Assembly (NCBI RefSeq): GCF_002105155.1
Contig: NW_019029026.1
Coordinates: 268,724-332,723 of the forward strand
Reading direction: 5' to 3'
DNA from: Lobosporangium transversale
Lineage: Eukaryota > Mortierellomycota > Mortierellomycetes > Mortierellales > Mortierellaceae
DNA length: 64,000 nt
Both the position numbers and the translations under genes were made by a program. Each line of letters starts with the position of its first letter. The stretch's first letter is position 1. Positions 37,394-48,983 of the stretch are shown piece after piece. Under the pieces are notes generated by a model, which saw only the letters and a program-made list of their open reading frames with translations, ran no database searches and was not told the origin of the DNA.

Positions 37394-38838
37394 TTACCGG
37401 ATCACCTGTTGTTGATATTGGTGCTGTTGCTGTTGAAATGGGATTTGCTGCTGGTAGAATGGCTGTTGTTGTTGTTGTTGTTGTTGCTGTGGTTGCTTTC
37501 CACGCCAGTTGATAAACTTCTTCACTGTGAACTGTCGGATATTAGTGATCTGTGTCTCCAAAACCAGTTTCCGTAGCAATGGTAGTTCATTCTCTCCATG
37601 CTTAAACAGGATCTGATCCGCTGGATCATCCGAAACTGGTTTAGGAGGAACATTAGATACTGCAAAAGGTGGTCCACCCGCAACTCCAGTTTCGGCCATA
37701 TGGATCAAGCGCTCGTAATCGATCCTAAATGTATAAATCGGTACGCCTTGCTCCTTCAATGTTTTCAAAATATGGACTTTCAGTTCCTGAACTTCTTTCT
37801 CTGATTGTGTATCCACTTTGGCAATAATGGGTACGACATTGGCCTTCTCAGAAATCAACCGCATATATTCCACGTCTGTCGGTTTGAGACGGTGCAGAAT
37901 CATATAAAAACACACGTCAATAAATCTGTGAGCGCCCACACCTAAACATCCCGAAATTGAGTCAATAGTCAATAATATTAGTGGAAAATATCAAACATAT
38001 ATGTTTTTAATGAAATTTATGCAACTCTGTCAAAGGAAGAGCCAAAAAAAAAAAAAAAAAAAAAAAAAAACTTACCCGTCACTAAAGACCGCATGAGTTC
38101 ATTGTTGCTGACTTCAATAAACGGTGAGATCTTGCGATTTTTCTCTTCAAATGTCTGGCTCACATAACTCATAAAGAGATCAAAGTTGGTCCGAGCATCG
38201 ACTACACTTCCATATCCAGGGGTGTCTAGTAGATTCAAGGTTGAAGCAGAGTTTAGAATTCCTGTGCAAGCATAGCAACAACAATAACAACAACAACAAC
38301 AACAACAAAAAAACGAGCCTGTGTCGCGTGTGTTGCCAACGATTCATTAACGATAAATGAGAATTGCTCTTTTTTCTTTTTCTTTTTTTGTCATGCCCCA
38401 ACAGCGACGATCATAAATAGCAATTATATATATACCTAGAAAGACGAGATTACGTGCAGGGACCTCATCATCTGCATCCATATTGTCCCAAGGAATCTCC
38501 ATCATTGTACTCGCAAACTTTTCAGTCAGAGCCTCAGTCCGAATATAATCATCATCATCGTCGTCATCCTGGTTGTCATTACTATCATTGTTCCCATTCT
38601 GGATGTTTTCCATGTCCTTTGTATCGTCTTCGTTTTTACTGTCACTACTGCCATTAATTGTACGACGAGAGTTCTTTCGTCGTTCCCAGTCGTGAGAGAG
38701 GACCTCTGGAAGAGTCTCGATGAACTGTCTTGCAAAGGACGTCTTTCCTATTCCACTGTCACCGACTACTGCTAGACGGAGATGACCAATGTTCTGACCA
38801 GCAAATGGATTGGCTAGAAGGTAATGAGGCGTTGCCAT
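37394..38838 (-). CDS. Septin-like GTPase with acidic insert and poly-Gln tail
   Basis: Exons 38838-38436, 38261-38076 and 37941-37394 join to 378 residues. G1 is VVGDSGIGKTSF (about 25-36), G3 is LLDTPGYGS, and G4 is PIIAKVDT, the septin form of NKxD. DVEYMRLISEKANVVPI matches the septin segment before G4. An acidic/Asn stretch of about 60 residues sits in the switch I area. The C-terminus has no coiled coil; it is a Gln-rich run (about 9 Gln, then more Gln blocks) with Tyr and His. It may be a divergent septin or a septin-related GTPase; polymer formation cannot be assumed. Exon 2 is followed directly after the donor by a poly-T run in the sense strand. Confidence 0.83.
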
Positions 38839-38930
38839 TGATTAAGAATTGGTTTATCGTTTTTAGTCTAATGAGTAATTGAGATGAAATAAATTGAATT
38901 GGTCGAGGTACATTCAACAAACAGACAAAC

Positions 38931-38966
<36 letters not shown>

Positions 38967-39758
38967 GGAAAGAAAAGAAAAGAAAAGAAAAGAAAGGAAT
39001 AGAAGAAAGAGGATAGGCATACTCAGTAAGGTTGAGGACGCAGATAGTGTTGTCGCCATTAGGGATATGTATTGTTGTGTGGCACAGGTAAGATAATAAT
39101 AAGAAAAAAAGGGGGGAGAAGAGAGGTGGCAAAAAGAAAAAGATGAATAAAAAGATGAGGTTCTAGTTAAATGTGTCAATAATATCAATCAATCAAATAG
39201 CCGATCTTGATTATAAAAAGATTCTGGGCTATTTTCTACTCTTTTTTACTCTCACTCCACTTCTCAACAGCTCTTTGCCTGTGTAGTGTAGTCTCTGAAA
39301 ATGGTGCATCAAGGCAAGTACCATGAGGCGTTTTTACAAAGAGGAAGATCGGGGCTATTAGTTCAGCAACAGTATTTATACCTGGTAGAACCGTGCTCTT
39401 TTTTTTTTTTTTTATAAAAAAGGCTATAGGGCGTATGCTCTGTCTTTGCATTGCCGTATCAATCCACAAAATATGTATAGCAAATATTTGTCGCGTAGTA
39501 CGTGTAATCATTCAAATTTGCCTCGCCCCCCTGGGCGAAGTCATCCAATCTCCTTGGCCAACACACAACTGAATCATTTTGTTGTTTCAAGTCGGCCCCA
39601 AATAAATTCCACAAACTATAAGATCCAAGATCAGAATTATACTTTTTTTTTTTTTTTTTTTTTTAAGCTCCAAGCTAATAAAAATCAAAAAGATTGACAA
39701 ACAGAATTTGTTAAAGTATTTCGGATTATTTAGCTTTTTATGCATTCAAATGACAGGA
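38839..39758. other. Intergenic, septin-like gene promoter
   Basis: Contains a poly-A plus AAAAG array at 38931-38998 and a poly-T run at 39642. No gene recognised. Confidence 0.5.
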
Positions 39759-40938
39759 TTATTTGGCTGAATTATCGCTCTTAGTGTACTTGTTGTGAGA
39801 GAGACGCGACTGATACTCGATCTGGTCTATTATAAATGCAAAGCTAGGATTACTACGCATCATTTGTTTATCAATGCGATATGTTTCCTTACGGAGCTGT
39901 GGTAGAGCTACGGATGTCGGCTTCGGTCCTGATTTTGACTTTGATTTCGAAGTCAGTCTGGATGATGATGAATTCGAGGATGTAGAAGGTGATGTAGGAA
40001 GAGGGGTCGTAGCGGACGTTGTGGTCCACACAACTGACTTGTCCGATTCTGATTGCACAAACAAGTCTGTAGAGAAAACTTGGGATTGTAACGGTACACC
40101 TCGCCAAGATAGCTTCTCAAACGTTAACTTGAGTGGGTCCGTAGAAGATACTTTGATCGCTGCAGGGACCTTGGAGGACGCTGAGCCTTGCACGTGGATC
40201 TTGGTTACATTGTTACGGAAGAGTGCATGCAGGAGAGCCAAAGGGGACAAGGAGATCACCCCAGCTGTTTTTTTTTTTTTTTAGCATTAAAGTAAAAAAA
40301 AAACCAGATGCCAAGCGTAATGGAATATAAAAGAGAAAATTCAAAAAGAAGAGAGGTTACAAAAGATGGCGCTTATTAATGATCAATGAAGCTGTAAAGA
40401 CTAGCACGAAAAACAAACAACAACAACAACAATAATAATAATAATAAAAAGCTCGGCAGTCGTCATCAACAATGCTTGTAGATCTGCCCTTTCTGATCTC
40501 TGATGTGTCACACAATTGTCGGTCTGGTTGGGGTCGAGCCCAGAAACAATCAAAGAACTCACCGACGATTGCCAAGAAATGTTCTGTGTTCCCAAGAAAG
40601 AGAGTAGTAGGGATAGCAATGCAGCCACAGGCTGCAAATACGAACGCGACACTCTTGCATTGACGAAGAGATCCAGCATAAGGCCCTACATAAGCTACGA
40701 CTGAATTGGATGGGGTTGCAAACGGGTTTTTAAGTTGCTTTGCCGCTGTTGTTTTTGTTGACACTGCTTGGGGTTGCAGACCAATTGTTGAACTGCTGCT
40801 GTTTGGAGTATTTTTCTTCTGACTGGTACCGTGGTGTTTAGTTGTGACAGCAGAGAAAGAGATGCAGCGCATATTATGCCTGATCAATGAACGAGGAATG
40901 AGGACACATGATCTTCCTATGGGAATCAAGAACGACAT
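39759..40938 (-). CDS. TMEM70-like mitochondrial membrane protein
   Basis: Exons 40938-40563 and 40264-39759 join to 293 residues. The N-terminus (SFLIPIGRSCVLIPRSLIRH) is basic and hydrophobic like a mitochondrial presequence. VVAYVGPYAGSLRQCKSVAF then a hydrophobic segment (FVFAACGCIAIPTTLFL) and a second one (AGVISLSPLALLHALF) form the two-helix hairpin of the TMEM70/TMEM186/TMEM223 group. NNVTKIHVQG and the downstream beta-like part fit the TMEM70 matrix domain. In animals TMEM70 helps assemble ATP synthase and complex I; that role here is inferred. A Ser/Thr/Lys-rich insert lies before the final 45 residues. Confidence 0.72.
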
Positions 40939-41390
40939 GATTCTGAACAGACAGATTACAAAAAAAAAAAAAAAAAAAAAAAGCTTTTTCTGCACGAACA
41001 CGAACAACATGGGGATATTTTTATTGCACGTGCCGCGACCATCCTGTCTGTAGGATGCTTTTTTAACCTTCCATCAACTCTTCCAACTCTTGACTTGCGT
41101 TTCATTCAACTTTGCACTCTTCATTAAATTCACCTTGATCATTTCTCTTTTCTTTTCCTCTATCAATAAATAACAGGGATTGACAACAAAGTGGACGCCT
41201 TAAAAGGACAAAAGAGGAGAAAGGATATACTGAACTGACTTGTTATACGACCTTTTTCTCCTCTCTCCCGCTCATTCACTCTTGCGCTACAACTTCCCTG
41301 TTCATTTCTCCCTGTCTGGCCCCATTCGGGCATTTTTATCTGCCAATTGTGGCCTGATAATCAACAGCACTGTCAACAGTAAAAGTAGAC
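40939..41390. other. Divergent promoter, TMEM70-like/ABHD13-like
   Basis: About 450 bp with a pyrimidine-rich leader next to the ABHD13-like start. A poly-A run (40960-40982) adjoins the TMEM70-like start. Confidence 0.5.
41027..41032. promoter_or_regulatory. CACGTG box between TMEM70-like and ABHD13-like genes
   Basis: GCACGTGC palindrome 89 bp upstream of the TMEM70-like start and about 360 bp from the divergent ABHD13-like start. Confidence 0.4.
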
Positions 41391-43002
41391 ATGACATCTT
41401 ATCTACCCTGGTATCTGTCTTACTCTCTCGCGGCTGCAGCCGTTGCGGTGTTGAGTGGCGGAGCCTTGCTCTATCATTATCAATGCGAAATCATTTATCC
41501 CGCCAACTTTCCGGAAGGCTCAAGAAAACATGTAGCGTATACTATCTATTCTGCCCTTTTTGCTCTCGCCCTTCCTCTTTGTCTTACTATCACTCATAAT
41601 CAAATGTTCAAGTGCAACTTACACCGCGCATCTTCTGTTTCCTTCGCTGACATCATTTTCACCATTCTCTTTCGCTTCGATACCACAACGTCAAATCTAA
41701 TGTGAAACTCAGGTGGCAAAGCCGTCGCAGTATAACTTGCCATATGAAGACCTTACGCTGATCACACCAGACAAGGTTAAGATCAAGGCATACCTAATTA
41801 AACACCCTGATGACAGTATCGCTCGCAGAAGACCCACTATTCTCTACCTTCACGTAAGTGCCATAACAATCAATAACTCGTTGTGTCACATTCCATAATG
41901 TTATACTGTTCTTTCTAATATTCGAGAGATGATGAGTGTCTGAAGACATTAAATTGTTCCAAAGTAGATTGTTTACCATGTACACCATGTATTGTCCATA
42001 ACCTCCTCTTTTTTTTTTTTTTTTTTTTTTTATTCTTTTTGTTGATTATATCTTGGTTAGGCGAATGCCGGCAATATGGGCCACAGGTTATCAATCGCGG
42101 AAGTCTTTTATAAACAGTTTGGATGCAATATATTCATGCTTTCTTATCGTGGGTAAGGAAAGCTTCAAAAAAAAAAAAAATAAATAAATAAATAAAAATT
42201 AAAAAAGTAATAATATTTAAATAACTTCAAATAACTATAGGTACGGACTGAGTGAAGGAAGTCCATCAGAAAAGGGTCTCAAGATAGATGCAAAGGTAAA
42301 CGACAACAATATTAAAGAAGTTAAAAAAAAAAAAAATCTTGAGTTGGGCAATAACCATTTTCGATGGATATTTTAGACTGCGCTTGACTACATCAAGAAA
42401 CATCCAGTGATTGCAGAAACCAAGTTGATTGCATACGGTCAATCTATTGGAGGCGCGGTTTCCATTGACATTGTCGCTAATAATGAGGAAGCATTTTCGG
42501 GACTGATAATTGAAAATACGTTTTTGAGTCTGGTAAGGAAGGGGAAAATGAACGTTTATGATTGTGTGCATGTCTCTTATTTGAAGGGATATGGTGCAAG
42601 TGGTGTAATGCTTAATCTTGACAAAATGTATTACATGTACGATATCCACATCTGATCGAAACTAATAATAACTATAATTTTAATCATGCTATTAACTAGC
42701 GCAAGGTTATTCCGCATGTGCTGCCAATGATCGCACGAGTAGCCTTTCTATGTCACCAGAAATGGGATTCTGAAAAGATGATCAGGGGCATTACTCGGTT
42801 GCCGGTCCTGTTTCTATCGGGTCTGAAAGACGAACTTGTACCACCTTCACATATGAAAGAACTATATCGAGTCTTGGATACTACAGGAGAAGTGGTCTGG
42901 ACAGAGTTCCCAAATGGGACCCATAACGATACATGTCTAAAGGATGGATATTTTGAGGCAATCAAGAAATTTCTGAATGGAATTACGGCAAAACAGGAAT
43001 GA
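41391..43002 (+). CDS. Alpha/beta hydrolase, ABHD13/Bem46 family
   Basis: Exons 41391-41531, 41713-41853, 42061-42152, 42241-42295, 42377-42532 and 42700-43002 join to 295 residues. An N-terminal membrane anchor (SYSLAAAAVAVLSGGALLYH) precedes the hydrolase fold. After splicing, LYLHANAGNMGHRL gives the oxyanion region, SYRGYGLSEGSPSE the next turn, and AYGQSIGGAV the nucleophile elbow (Ser166). SGLKDELVPP supplies the acid and FPNGTHNDT the histidine. This is the ABHD13/Bem46 pattern: ER or endomembrane serine hydrolases linked to cell polarity in fungi, and to depalmitoylation or lipid turnover in animals. The substrate here is unknown. Each intron holds an A or T homopolymer or short repeats. 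Confidence 0.92.
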
Positions 43003-43195
43003 GTCCAACAATTGGATTTAAAAAAAAAAAAAAAAAAAAAATCGTCAAGAGTTTCATGTAATGTGGGCTGAGATGGTTGTTTGAATATTTCTTTTTTAGT
43101 ATAATATACACCCATCCATAAAAAGTAATAAAATGAAATGAAATAAAAATCAGAAAGCATGTTGAAAGATTGGATATATGTTTTTTAATAAAAGC

Positions 43196-43804
43196 TTATA
43201 AGATAATGCAACATGTCCTTGAGCACACCCGGCCTTTATCCATGTATTCTTCCGCATGCTTGGCTTGTGCTTTGGCAAGCTCGAGTCTTTCTTCTCTTTC
43301 ATCCTCATCCTCCTCTTCATCTTGACCTTGAGTTTGAGTCTCTTCATCGTCAGGTTCTGATCTACGGCCCGAAAAAGCAGTTGGCTCTGTAAATGGACCT
43401 CTAATAGCGTTCGATCCATATATCCCTGATTGGCTTCTTGCTGATGAGGATGTCTTTTGTGAAGGTTGATTATCCCAAAGGAGCCATAACCCTTCATCGG
43501 CTTCTTCTTGACCCGCTTGAATTTCTTCCGCATCTGGATCTCCTATCAGATCTTGAGAAGTCTGTGGGAGATCTTTTATATACACATATATATATCAAGG
43601 CAAAATAAAATAAAATAAAATCCATAAAGTTAGGGAATCAGATATATAAAATGGGTGCATGTTGGCCAAGAGACCAATTACTCCGTTCCTGGAGTAAGGG
43701 TCGATGTATTAATTTAATTTAATTAGATAGCATTTTTAAGTTACCATGAGATCGATGCTTTGTAGCTCTATTTTGTTTCTTTTTGATACTCTCCAGTTTT
43801 GCCT
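43196..43804 (-). CDS. Acidic protein ending in a CaaX box (5' end unresolved)
   Basis: Two exons are clear: 43804-43745 (acceptor TTTTAG, donor GTAACT) and 43572-43196. They read AKLESIKKKQNRATKHRSH then DLPQTSQDLIGDPDAEEIQ, a Gln/Glu-rich middle, an acidic run, a helix LELAKAQAKHAEEYM and the end RTCCIIL. CIIL is a CaaX box; Leu at the last place favours geranylgeranylation, and the preceding Cys could be palmitoylated, so a membrane-bound protein is predicted. The first exon must end in phase 1 and was not found; the 43806-43930 stretch is dominated by a poly-T run. I do not recognise the family. Confidence 0.6.
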
Positions 43805-43885
43805 CTAAAACAGAATTTTATAATATTTCCTTTCTTTAATAGGAATAGGAATAAGGAGGGGATTTTTTTTTTTTTTTTTTTCATT

Positions 43886-43891
43886 CACGTG
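43886..43891. promoter_or_regulatory. CACGTG box near the CaaX gene
   Basis: TTCACGTGTC lies 82 bp upstream of the first clear exon of the CaaX gene and next to a 19-base T run. Confidence 0.3.
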
Positions 43892-43931
43892 TCTCGAATG
43901 AGTCTATTTATTTTATTTTATTTTATTATTT

Positions 43932-44240
43932 TTATTCATCTTTTTCCAGTACCCAGACGTCCCACATGAAGTTCCGATTCTGTTCGTAAAGACCATTCAA
44001 GAGCCTTTCTGCTGGAAGTAGTGGATTCGAATTCTGGCCATTCTGTAGAAGACATGGGAAGAAGGATGAGAAAAAGGTTTTGAACGTGAGAATGAGATGA
44101 GAGTGGTACAAAGGAGAGAGATGCAAGAGTTATTCAGCTTATGTTTTGAAACTAACCAATAAATATATACATATAAAAAAAACAGTGGCATTAACCTTAA
44201 ATGCAGAAAAAGAATAGGCAAACAAAGACAAGGCCCCCAT
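43932..44240 (-). CDS. Possible 51-residue two-exon protein
   Basis: ATG at 44240 opens MGALSLFAYSFSAFK, which ends at a GTTAAT donor (exon 44240-44196). The exon 44042-43932 after TTCTACAG continues in frame as NGQNSNPLLPAERLLNGLYE and then QNRNFMWDVWVLEKDE to a stop. The hydrophobic N-terminus and compact charged end look protein-like. It sits between the methyltransferase stop and the CaaX gene, all on the same strand. I do not recognise a family, and it could also be an alternative exon of a neighbour. Confidence 0.35.
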
Positions 44241-44323
44241 TTTTTTTTTTTTTTTTTTTAGCTATAATACATGACATGTATTAATTTTTATTACAAGGAT
44301 ATCGCCATATGTTACATTATACT

Positions 44324-44354
<31 letters not shown>

Positions 44355-44417
44355 GTGGAAAATAAGAAAATAAGAAACAAAAAAAGAAATAAAAAAAGAA
44401 ATAAAAAAAAGAAAAGC

Positions 44418-47067
44418 TTAGGAAGCCAAGCGCCAGATATCTTCTGTAAATGGTGGTTTTTGCGCACAGATGACCTTCATGGTCAGCTCTGCATTCTCAG
44501 CCATACACTCCATCCGCATCAACGCAATTGTCCTTTCAAAGACACCATCTTCTAATCGGTTCATCCTGATGATTTCTTCCTTCAACGACTCCACCATTTT
44601 CAGATACGTTCGCATTGCAATCTGTCCCCGTTGGCCTGCCCAATCTCCTAAAGGGATCCTATAATCATAGCATTCCACATTGATCAGCCCTGCACCCAAG
44701 ATGGTCGGTATCAACGCATCCACCATCTGCGTCGGATTCAATCCGGTACTGAGCGCTGCTTTTTCGACCCATCGATTCACTTTGAGTGACTCCACTCCTC
44801 CTCGAGTAATTACTCCATTACACTCTGCCAATTGAATCCATCCACCTGCTCGAGTTAGCCGTCCAAGCTCCGCAAAATGAGGAGTCCATTCCAAAATCTG
44901 GGTCCTAAACGCTCCAAGTCGCTGATGGACAAGATCAAATTCACCTTCTTGTTCCTTCGCACTCCTCGATTTAAACCGGCAATTCTCAGGGACCCTGGAT
45001 GGCAGTCTAGTCAACTGCAGATTAGGATCCACTGCGTATACAAGCGTGCGGGGGTACTTTAATGCAATATCCTAGATACACATACATAGATGAAAAGGAT
45101 GTAAGTAAAGAAAAGAAAAGAAAAAGAAAAAGAATAGTGCGAAAAAGTAAAAAAAAAAAAAAAAAAAAACATATCATTTTTCAAAATTACCATGGCCCAT
45201 TCTCCTGTGGCACAGTTGACATCGATCACTTTCCTAAGTGGTCTTCCTATTGGCGCCATAAGATCCAACTCATAAGTGATGCGATTGAGATAGAATGGAC
45301 TATCAAGTTGTTCCCGAGTAAAGAGATCAAGAAAGAAAGAAAAGTAAAAATAGTGCGATCAGTATATTAATTTGACAGTTATAAATCGCTTTTTTTTTCT
45401 TTTCTTTTCTTTTTTTTTTTAGCCGTAGTGTAGCGATAAATATACCTGTTTGGTTGATCAAGCTCATCTGGTGTGACAGGTATGATCCACCCAGGAACAT
45501 CCGTCTCCGGGTTGAATGTCAAGGCTTTAGTTATATCTCCCATCCATCGATAAATACGCTCGCGCTTTTCGGGTTCTTTTGGATTGGTCGGATTTTCTCT
45601 CCGTAGACGAGCAAAAGCCTGCTCATCGACCAACGTCGTCGTCGTTAAGGCTAAAGGCGGCTTCGAGTTGATCACAGGTAAAGATATAAGCGGATCATTT
45701 CTGAGGTTTACGAGCGTTTGATTAGGAGTGGTTTTTAGTCCATATGTAGGGTTGACGTGCCAAGATAGCTGTCTTCTGTGGCTGTGGCTATTGCTATTAC
45801 TATTGCTATTACTATTATTGTTATTATTATTATTGGCATTGATATTGGTATTGGTATTGGTATTGTTGTTGCTGTTGTTGTTGTTGCTATTGCTAAAGTC
45901 GAGGAGTGTCTCATATTTGTAAGACAGTCGGTTGTTGCTACTGTTGTTACTCTCCTGTCTCGCAGGATTTATGCGTTGATTGTATGAGGGTAATTCACCC
46001 ATGTGCTCTTGTTGCTGTGGATATTTCATGCCTGAGTATTGATGGCGCTGTTGTTGCTGCTGCATGTTCTCACGTCTGTCATTCATGTCAAATGCCATTG
46101 TTGCCAAAGATGAACTCATTTCATCAACAAGTGAACAACCCATAGGACCCACAGGTGGTGATCCGTTGGATATGCGCTGGTATTGGTGATATTGGTAATG
46201 TGATGACAGGTAACCCGATGGTGAGGCAGTGCGGCTGTACTGCTGTTGTTGAGTATAAGATGGCATTCTCCCTTGAGACTGACGAAGAGGTGAAGTTGGC
46301 TTTGAGCTATTTGCACGTTGGTGGTAATATGGCTGTTGCGGCTGATAAACCATGCTATGACCACCACTCACATATGTGCTACAATCTCCAAAGGGTGGAG
46401 ATTGTTGTTGCTGTTGCTGTTGCTGTTGCTGTTGTTGATTGCTATTGAGAGATAAACTCGTTGGTGTTCTCAAATGAGTGCCGTTGACGTAAGTATCAGC
46501 GTTGGGACCAGTTCCTCCGGCCTTTACTCCAGCATCAGTTGTAGCATTAACAGTGCCAGAATCTCCATTCCCTGAAGGCAACGGGGATCTTTTAACTCTC
46601 GAGCCATACTGAAGTTGTAGGTTTGGATCTGATATCTTTTTCTGTTGATCCAGGCAACCATAACTGGACAGATTTGTGTGGTATGATCCGCCTGGAAACT
46701 CTATGTGAGATAACGGTGATCTCGAATAATGGCCACTATCGTTAAGCGCACGCTGACCCGGGGTGTTATCTGTAGTTGAAACATAGTTATTGCTGTTTTG
46801 GTTGCTGTATTGGCTAGTAGTAGAAGGTTGTTGTCGCTGATGGTGGTATTGCTGCAGTTCTGGTTGTTGCTGAAGTTGTTGCTGTGGTGGTGGTGATTGT
46901 GGCTGTTGCTTTTGTTGAAGCTGTTGTTTCTGTTGAAGCTGTTGCTTCTGTTGTGGTTGGCGCCGACTATGCTTGTCGAAAATCCGACTGCTGTATTTAT
47001 TTTGTTTTCGAGAGGGAGGTGAATTAGGGCTACCGGAACGAGCCTGGCGGGACTTGCTGTTTCCCAT
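44418..47067 (-). CDS. SAM-dependent methyltransferase with Q/N-rich leader and myristoylation signal
   Basis: Exons 47067-45446, 45299-45191 and 45071-44418 join to 794 residues. The start MGNSKSRQ fits the N-myristoylation pattern (Gly2, Ser6, basic residues). About 440 residues of Gln-, Asn- and Pro-rich low complexity follow, including Gln runs and an Asn run. The C-terminal third is a class I methyltransferase: SPFYLNRITYELDLM, motif I KVIDVNCATGEWAM, TLVYAVDPNLQL (acidic end of strand 2), FDLVHQRL (motif IV), LTRAGGWIQLAE. This resembles the LaeA/UMTA-like methyltransferases common in fungi, many of unknown substrate. The splice chosen at 45301/45300 (TTGATAG) restores a clean N-terminal helix to motif I. 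Low-complexity codons are mostly CAG/CAA and AAC/AAT. Confidence 0.85.
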
Positions 47068-48325
47068 TGACTTGCTTTATGTCGTAAGGGGGAAAGTTGT
47101 TGTTTTTATATTCCTCTTCTCCAAAAGGCATAGACGGTGGTGGCTGTGGTGAGTGCCCGTGCTTCCACTTCTGCTTGTGTTGCTGTTGTTGCAGGGACTG
47201 GTGCAAGGGGGATTTTTTTTTATTGTGTCAATGAATTAGCCGGAACTTTTTTTTTTATGGTCCGTGAGTTGGGTGATTAATGGTAATTAACATTGATGGT
47301 ACGAGAAAGATAAGAAGGAGCAGTTGAGGAAGGAAAAAAAAAAAAAAAAAATAGTAACCGTACAATTTTGAAAGGGATAACGTTTTATGTGGATCAATTG
47401 TCGTTGATTTCAATCTGGTAGAAAGTAAGAAGGAGAAAGAGGAGAAAATGGCGGGGGATGAAGTGGAAGGAATGTTCAAAGTGGCAGTTCTTTTTGTGGA
47501 GCAGAGTGTTATACTAAAATAAACCTTGCTGTGTGCGGCCTTCAAAAACAAAACAAAAAAAGTGTGAGTGAGTGTATGAGAGCAAGGGTCGAATGAGCAA
47601 TGGCAAAAAAGGAATGGAGAGCAAGAAGAAGTGTTAATGAGGAATTGCGATGAAGCTGGGAGTGAACAATGAGAGAAAGGAAGGAAGAAAAAAAAAAAAA
47701 AAAGAAAAAAAAAAAGAGAAAGAGAAAGTATGTGGACGTTTATTAAGCGATCGGAAACGTTGCGACAGGGATGTTGTAGAAAGAGATATTAAGAACAAGT
47801 AAGCAAAGGAGGTAATCAAATGAGTGAGTAAGCGAAAGGGAGAGGCGAGGCACGCGATAAGGTTGTCCCAGGAGAGAGGAAAAAGAAAGTTTGGAGTGTC
47901 AAAAAGAGCACTCAGGTCCAGGGCTGTCTATTTTTTTACTTTTTTATTATTTTCTTTTTATATTCATTCTGCTGTGTCTTGAATGCTTGTAAAAGTGAGC
48001 AGAAGATGGAGTGGAGAAAGAGGAAAGAATAGGAAAACAAAGAAAGAGAGAGAAAGAGTTCCTTTGGTGGATGCCATCCATTTCCTTTTCCGCAGATGAA
48101 AAGATTAAAAAAAAATTTTTTAAAGCACGACAAGTGTCAGATTCATATAATAAAGGAAAGTGAGTGGCAAGGGACGCAAATGAACTAAAAAAGACTTTTT
48201 TTTGCGATGGGATGGGATGGGAGATGCACCCCTGGAGTGGGAGGAAGAATAAGAAAAATCCACCATCGTTGTTGCATCGTAGGTTAAAGAGCAAACCTCT
48301 TCTATTGTTCTTCTTTCATTTATTT

Positions 48326-48367
48326 TTCTTCTTATTCTTCTTCTTCTTCTTCTTCTTCTTCTTCTTT
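48326..48367. repeat. TTC triplet array
   Basis: TTC/CTT units with one ATT interruption, about 40 bases. Confidence 0.9.
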
Positions 48368-48863
48368 AATTTTGACTTTCCTTCGTCCTCTTTGTTTAGG
48401 GCCTGGAATGTTCGCAGGTTATAATCAAGAAAAGAATGAATGGGCGAAAAAAAGAAAAAAAAGGCACGCGTTTTGATGTTTTGCGTGTTGTTTGTGTTTG
48501 TGTTGTGTAGTGCAACGCATGTGAGATGACCACCAAAAATGCTATGCAACAAACAATAAGCAACAACAACTCTCTCCACAAACAGATACAACACAGGCCA
48601 TCTACACCATTCCCTATCTCTCTTTTCTTTCTTCCTTACCTTCTTTCTTTTCTATTGCTCTGACCAACCAAGCGGGTTTTATACACAAACACAAAGACAC
48701 CAAAATAAATAGGGGGGGAAAGCGATAAAAATACCGGCTGATCTTGTAATTGGGACTCAAACCCTGATATCCCTCTGTCCAAATATTTTTTTTTTTTTTT
48801 TTTTTTTTTTTAGCAATGATATGCATTGACACATGCAGTGGAGTTGCAGATGGAGCGCCTCAT

Positions 48864-48881
48864 CATGTGATATATCACGTG
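48864..48881. promoter_or_regulatory. CATGTGATATATCACGTG palindrome upstream of BUD32
   Basis: An 18-bp near-perfect palindrome ending in CACGTG (48876-48881), about 103 bp upstream of the BUD32 start. Two half sites of the same E-box-like element are centred on a TA. Likely bHLH binding site by resemblance. Confidence 0.5.
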
Positions 48882-48983
48882 AAGGCACCCGCCTTCTTTT
48901 CATTTTTCTCATTTTAACTTCCTCAATGGCTCAATGACACTGACCTACAACGACGACACCGAGGACAAGTAGACACAGCAAAG

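Larger units (their letters stand above)
47068..48983. other. Divergent promoter region, methyltransferase/BUD32
   Basis: About 1.9 kb, purine-rich on the plus strand from 47560 to 48060. It contains a TTC array (48326-48367), a poly-T run (48786-48812) and a CATGTGATATATCACGTG palindrome. A TTTGAGTCCC-like tract near 48750 does not form a full tRNA. No gene recognised. Confidence 0.5.

Noticed and set aside
48730-48790. tRNA-like T-arm (GGGTTTGAGTCCC on the minus strand)
   Set aside because: The 5' half that a tRNA would need is a poly-A tract, and no acceptor or anticodon stem can be drawn.
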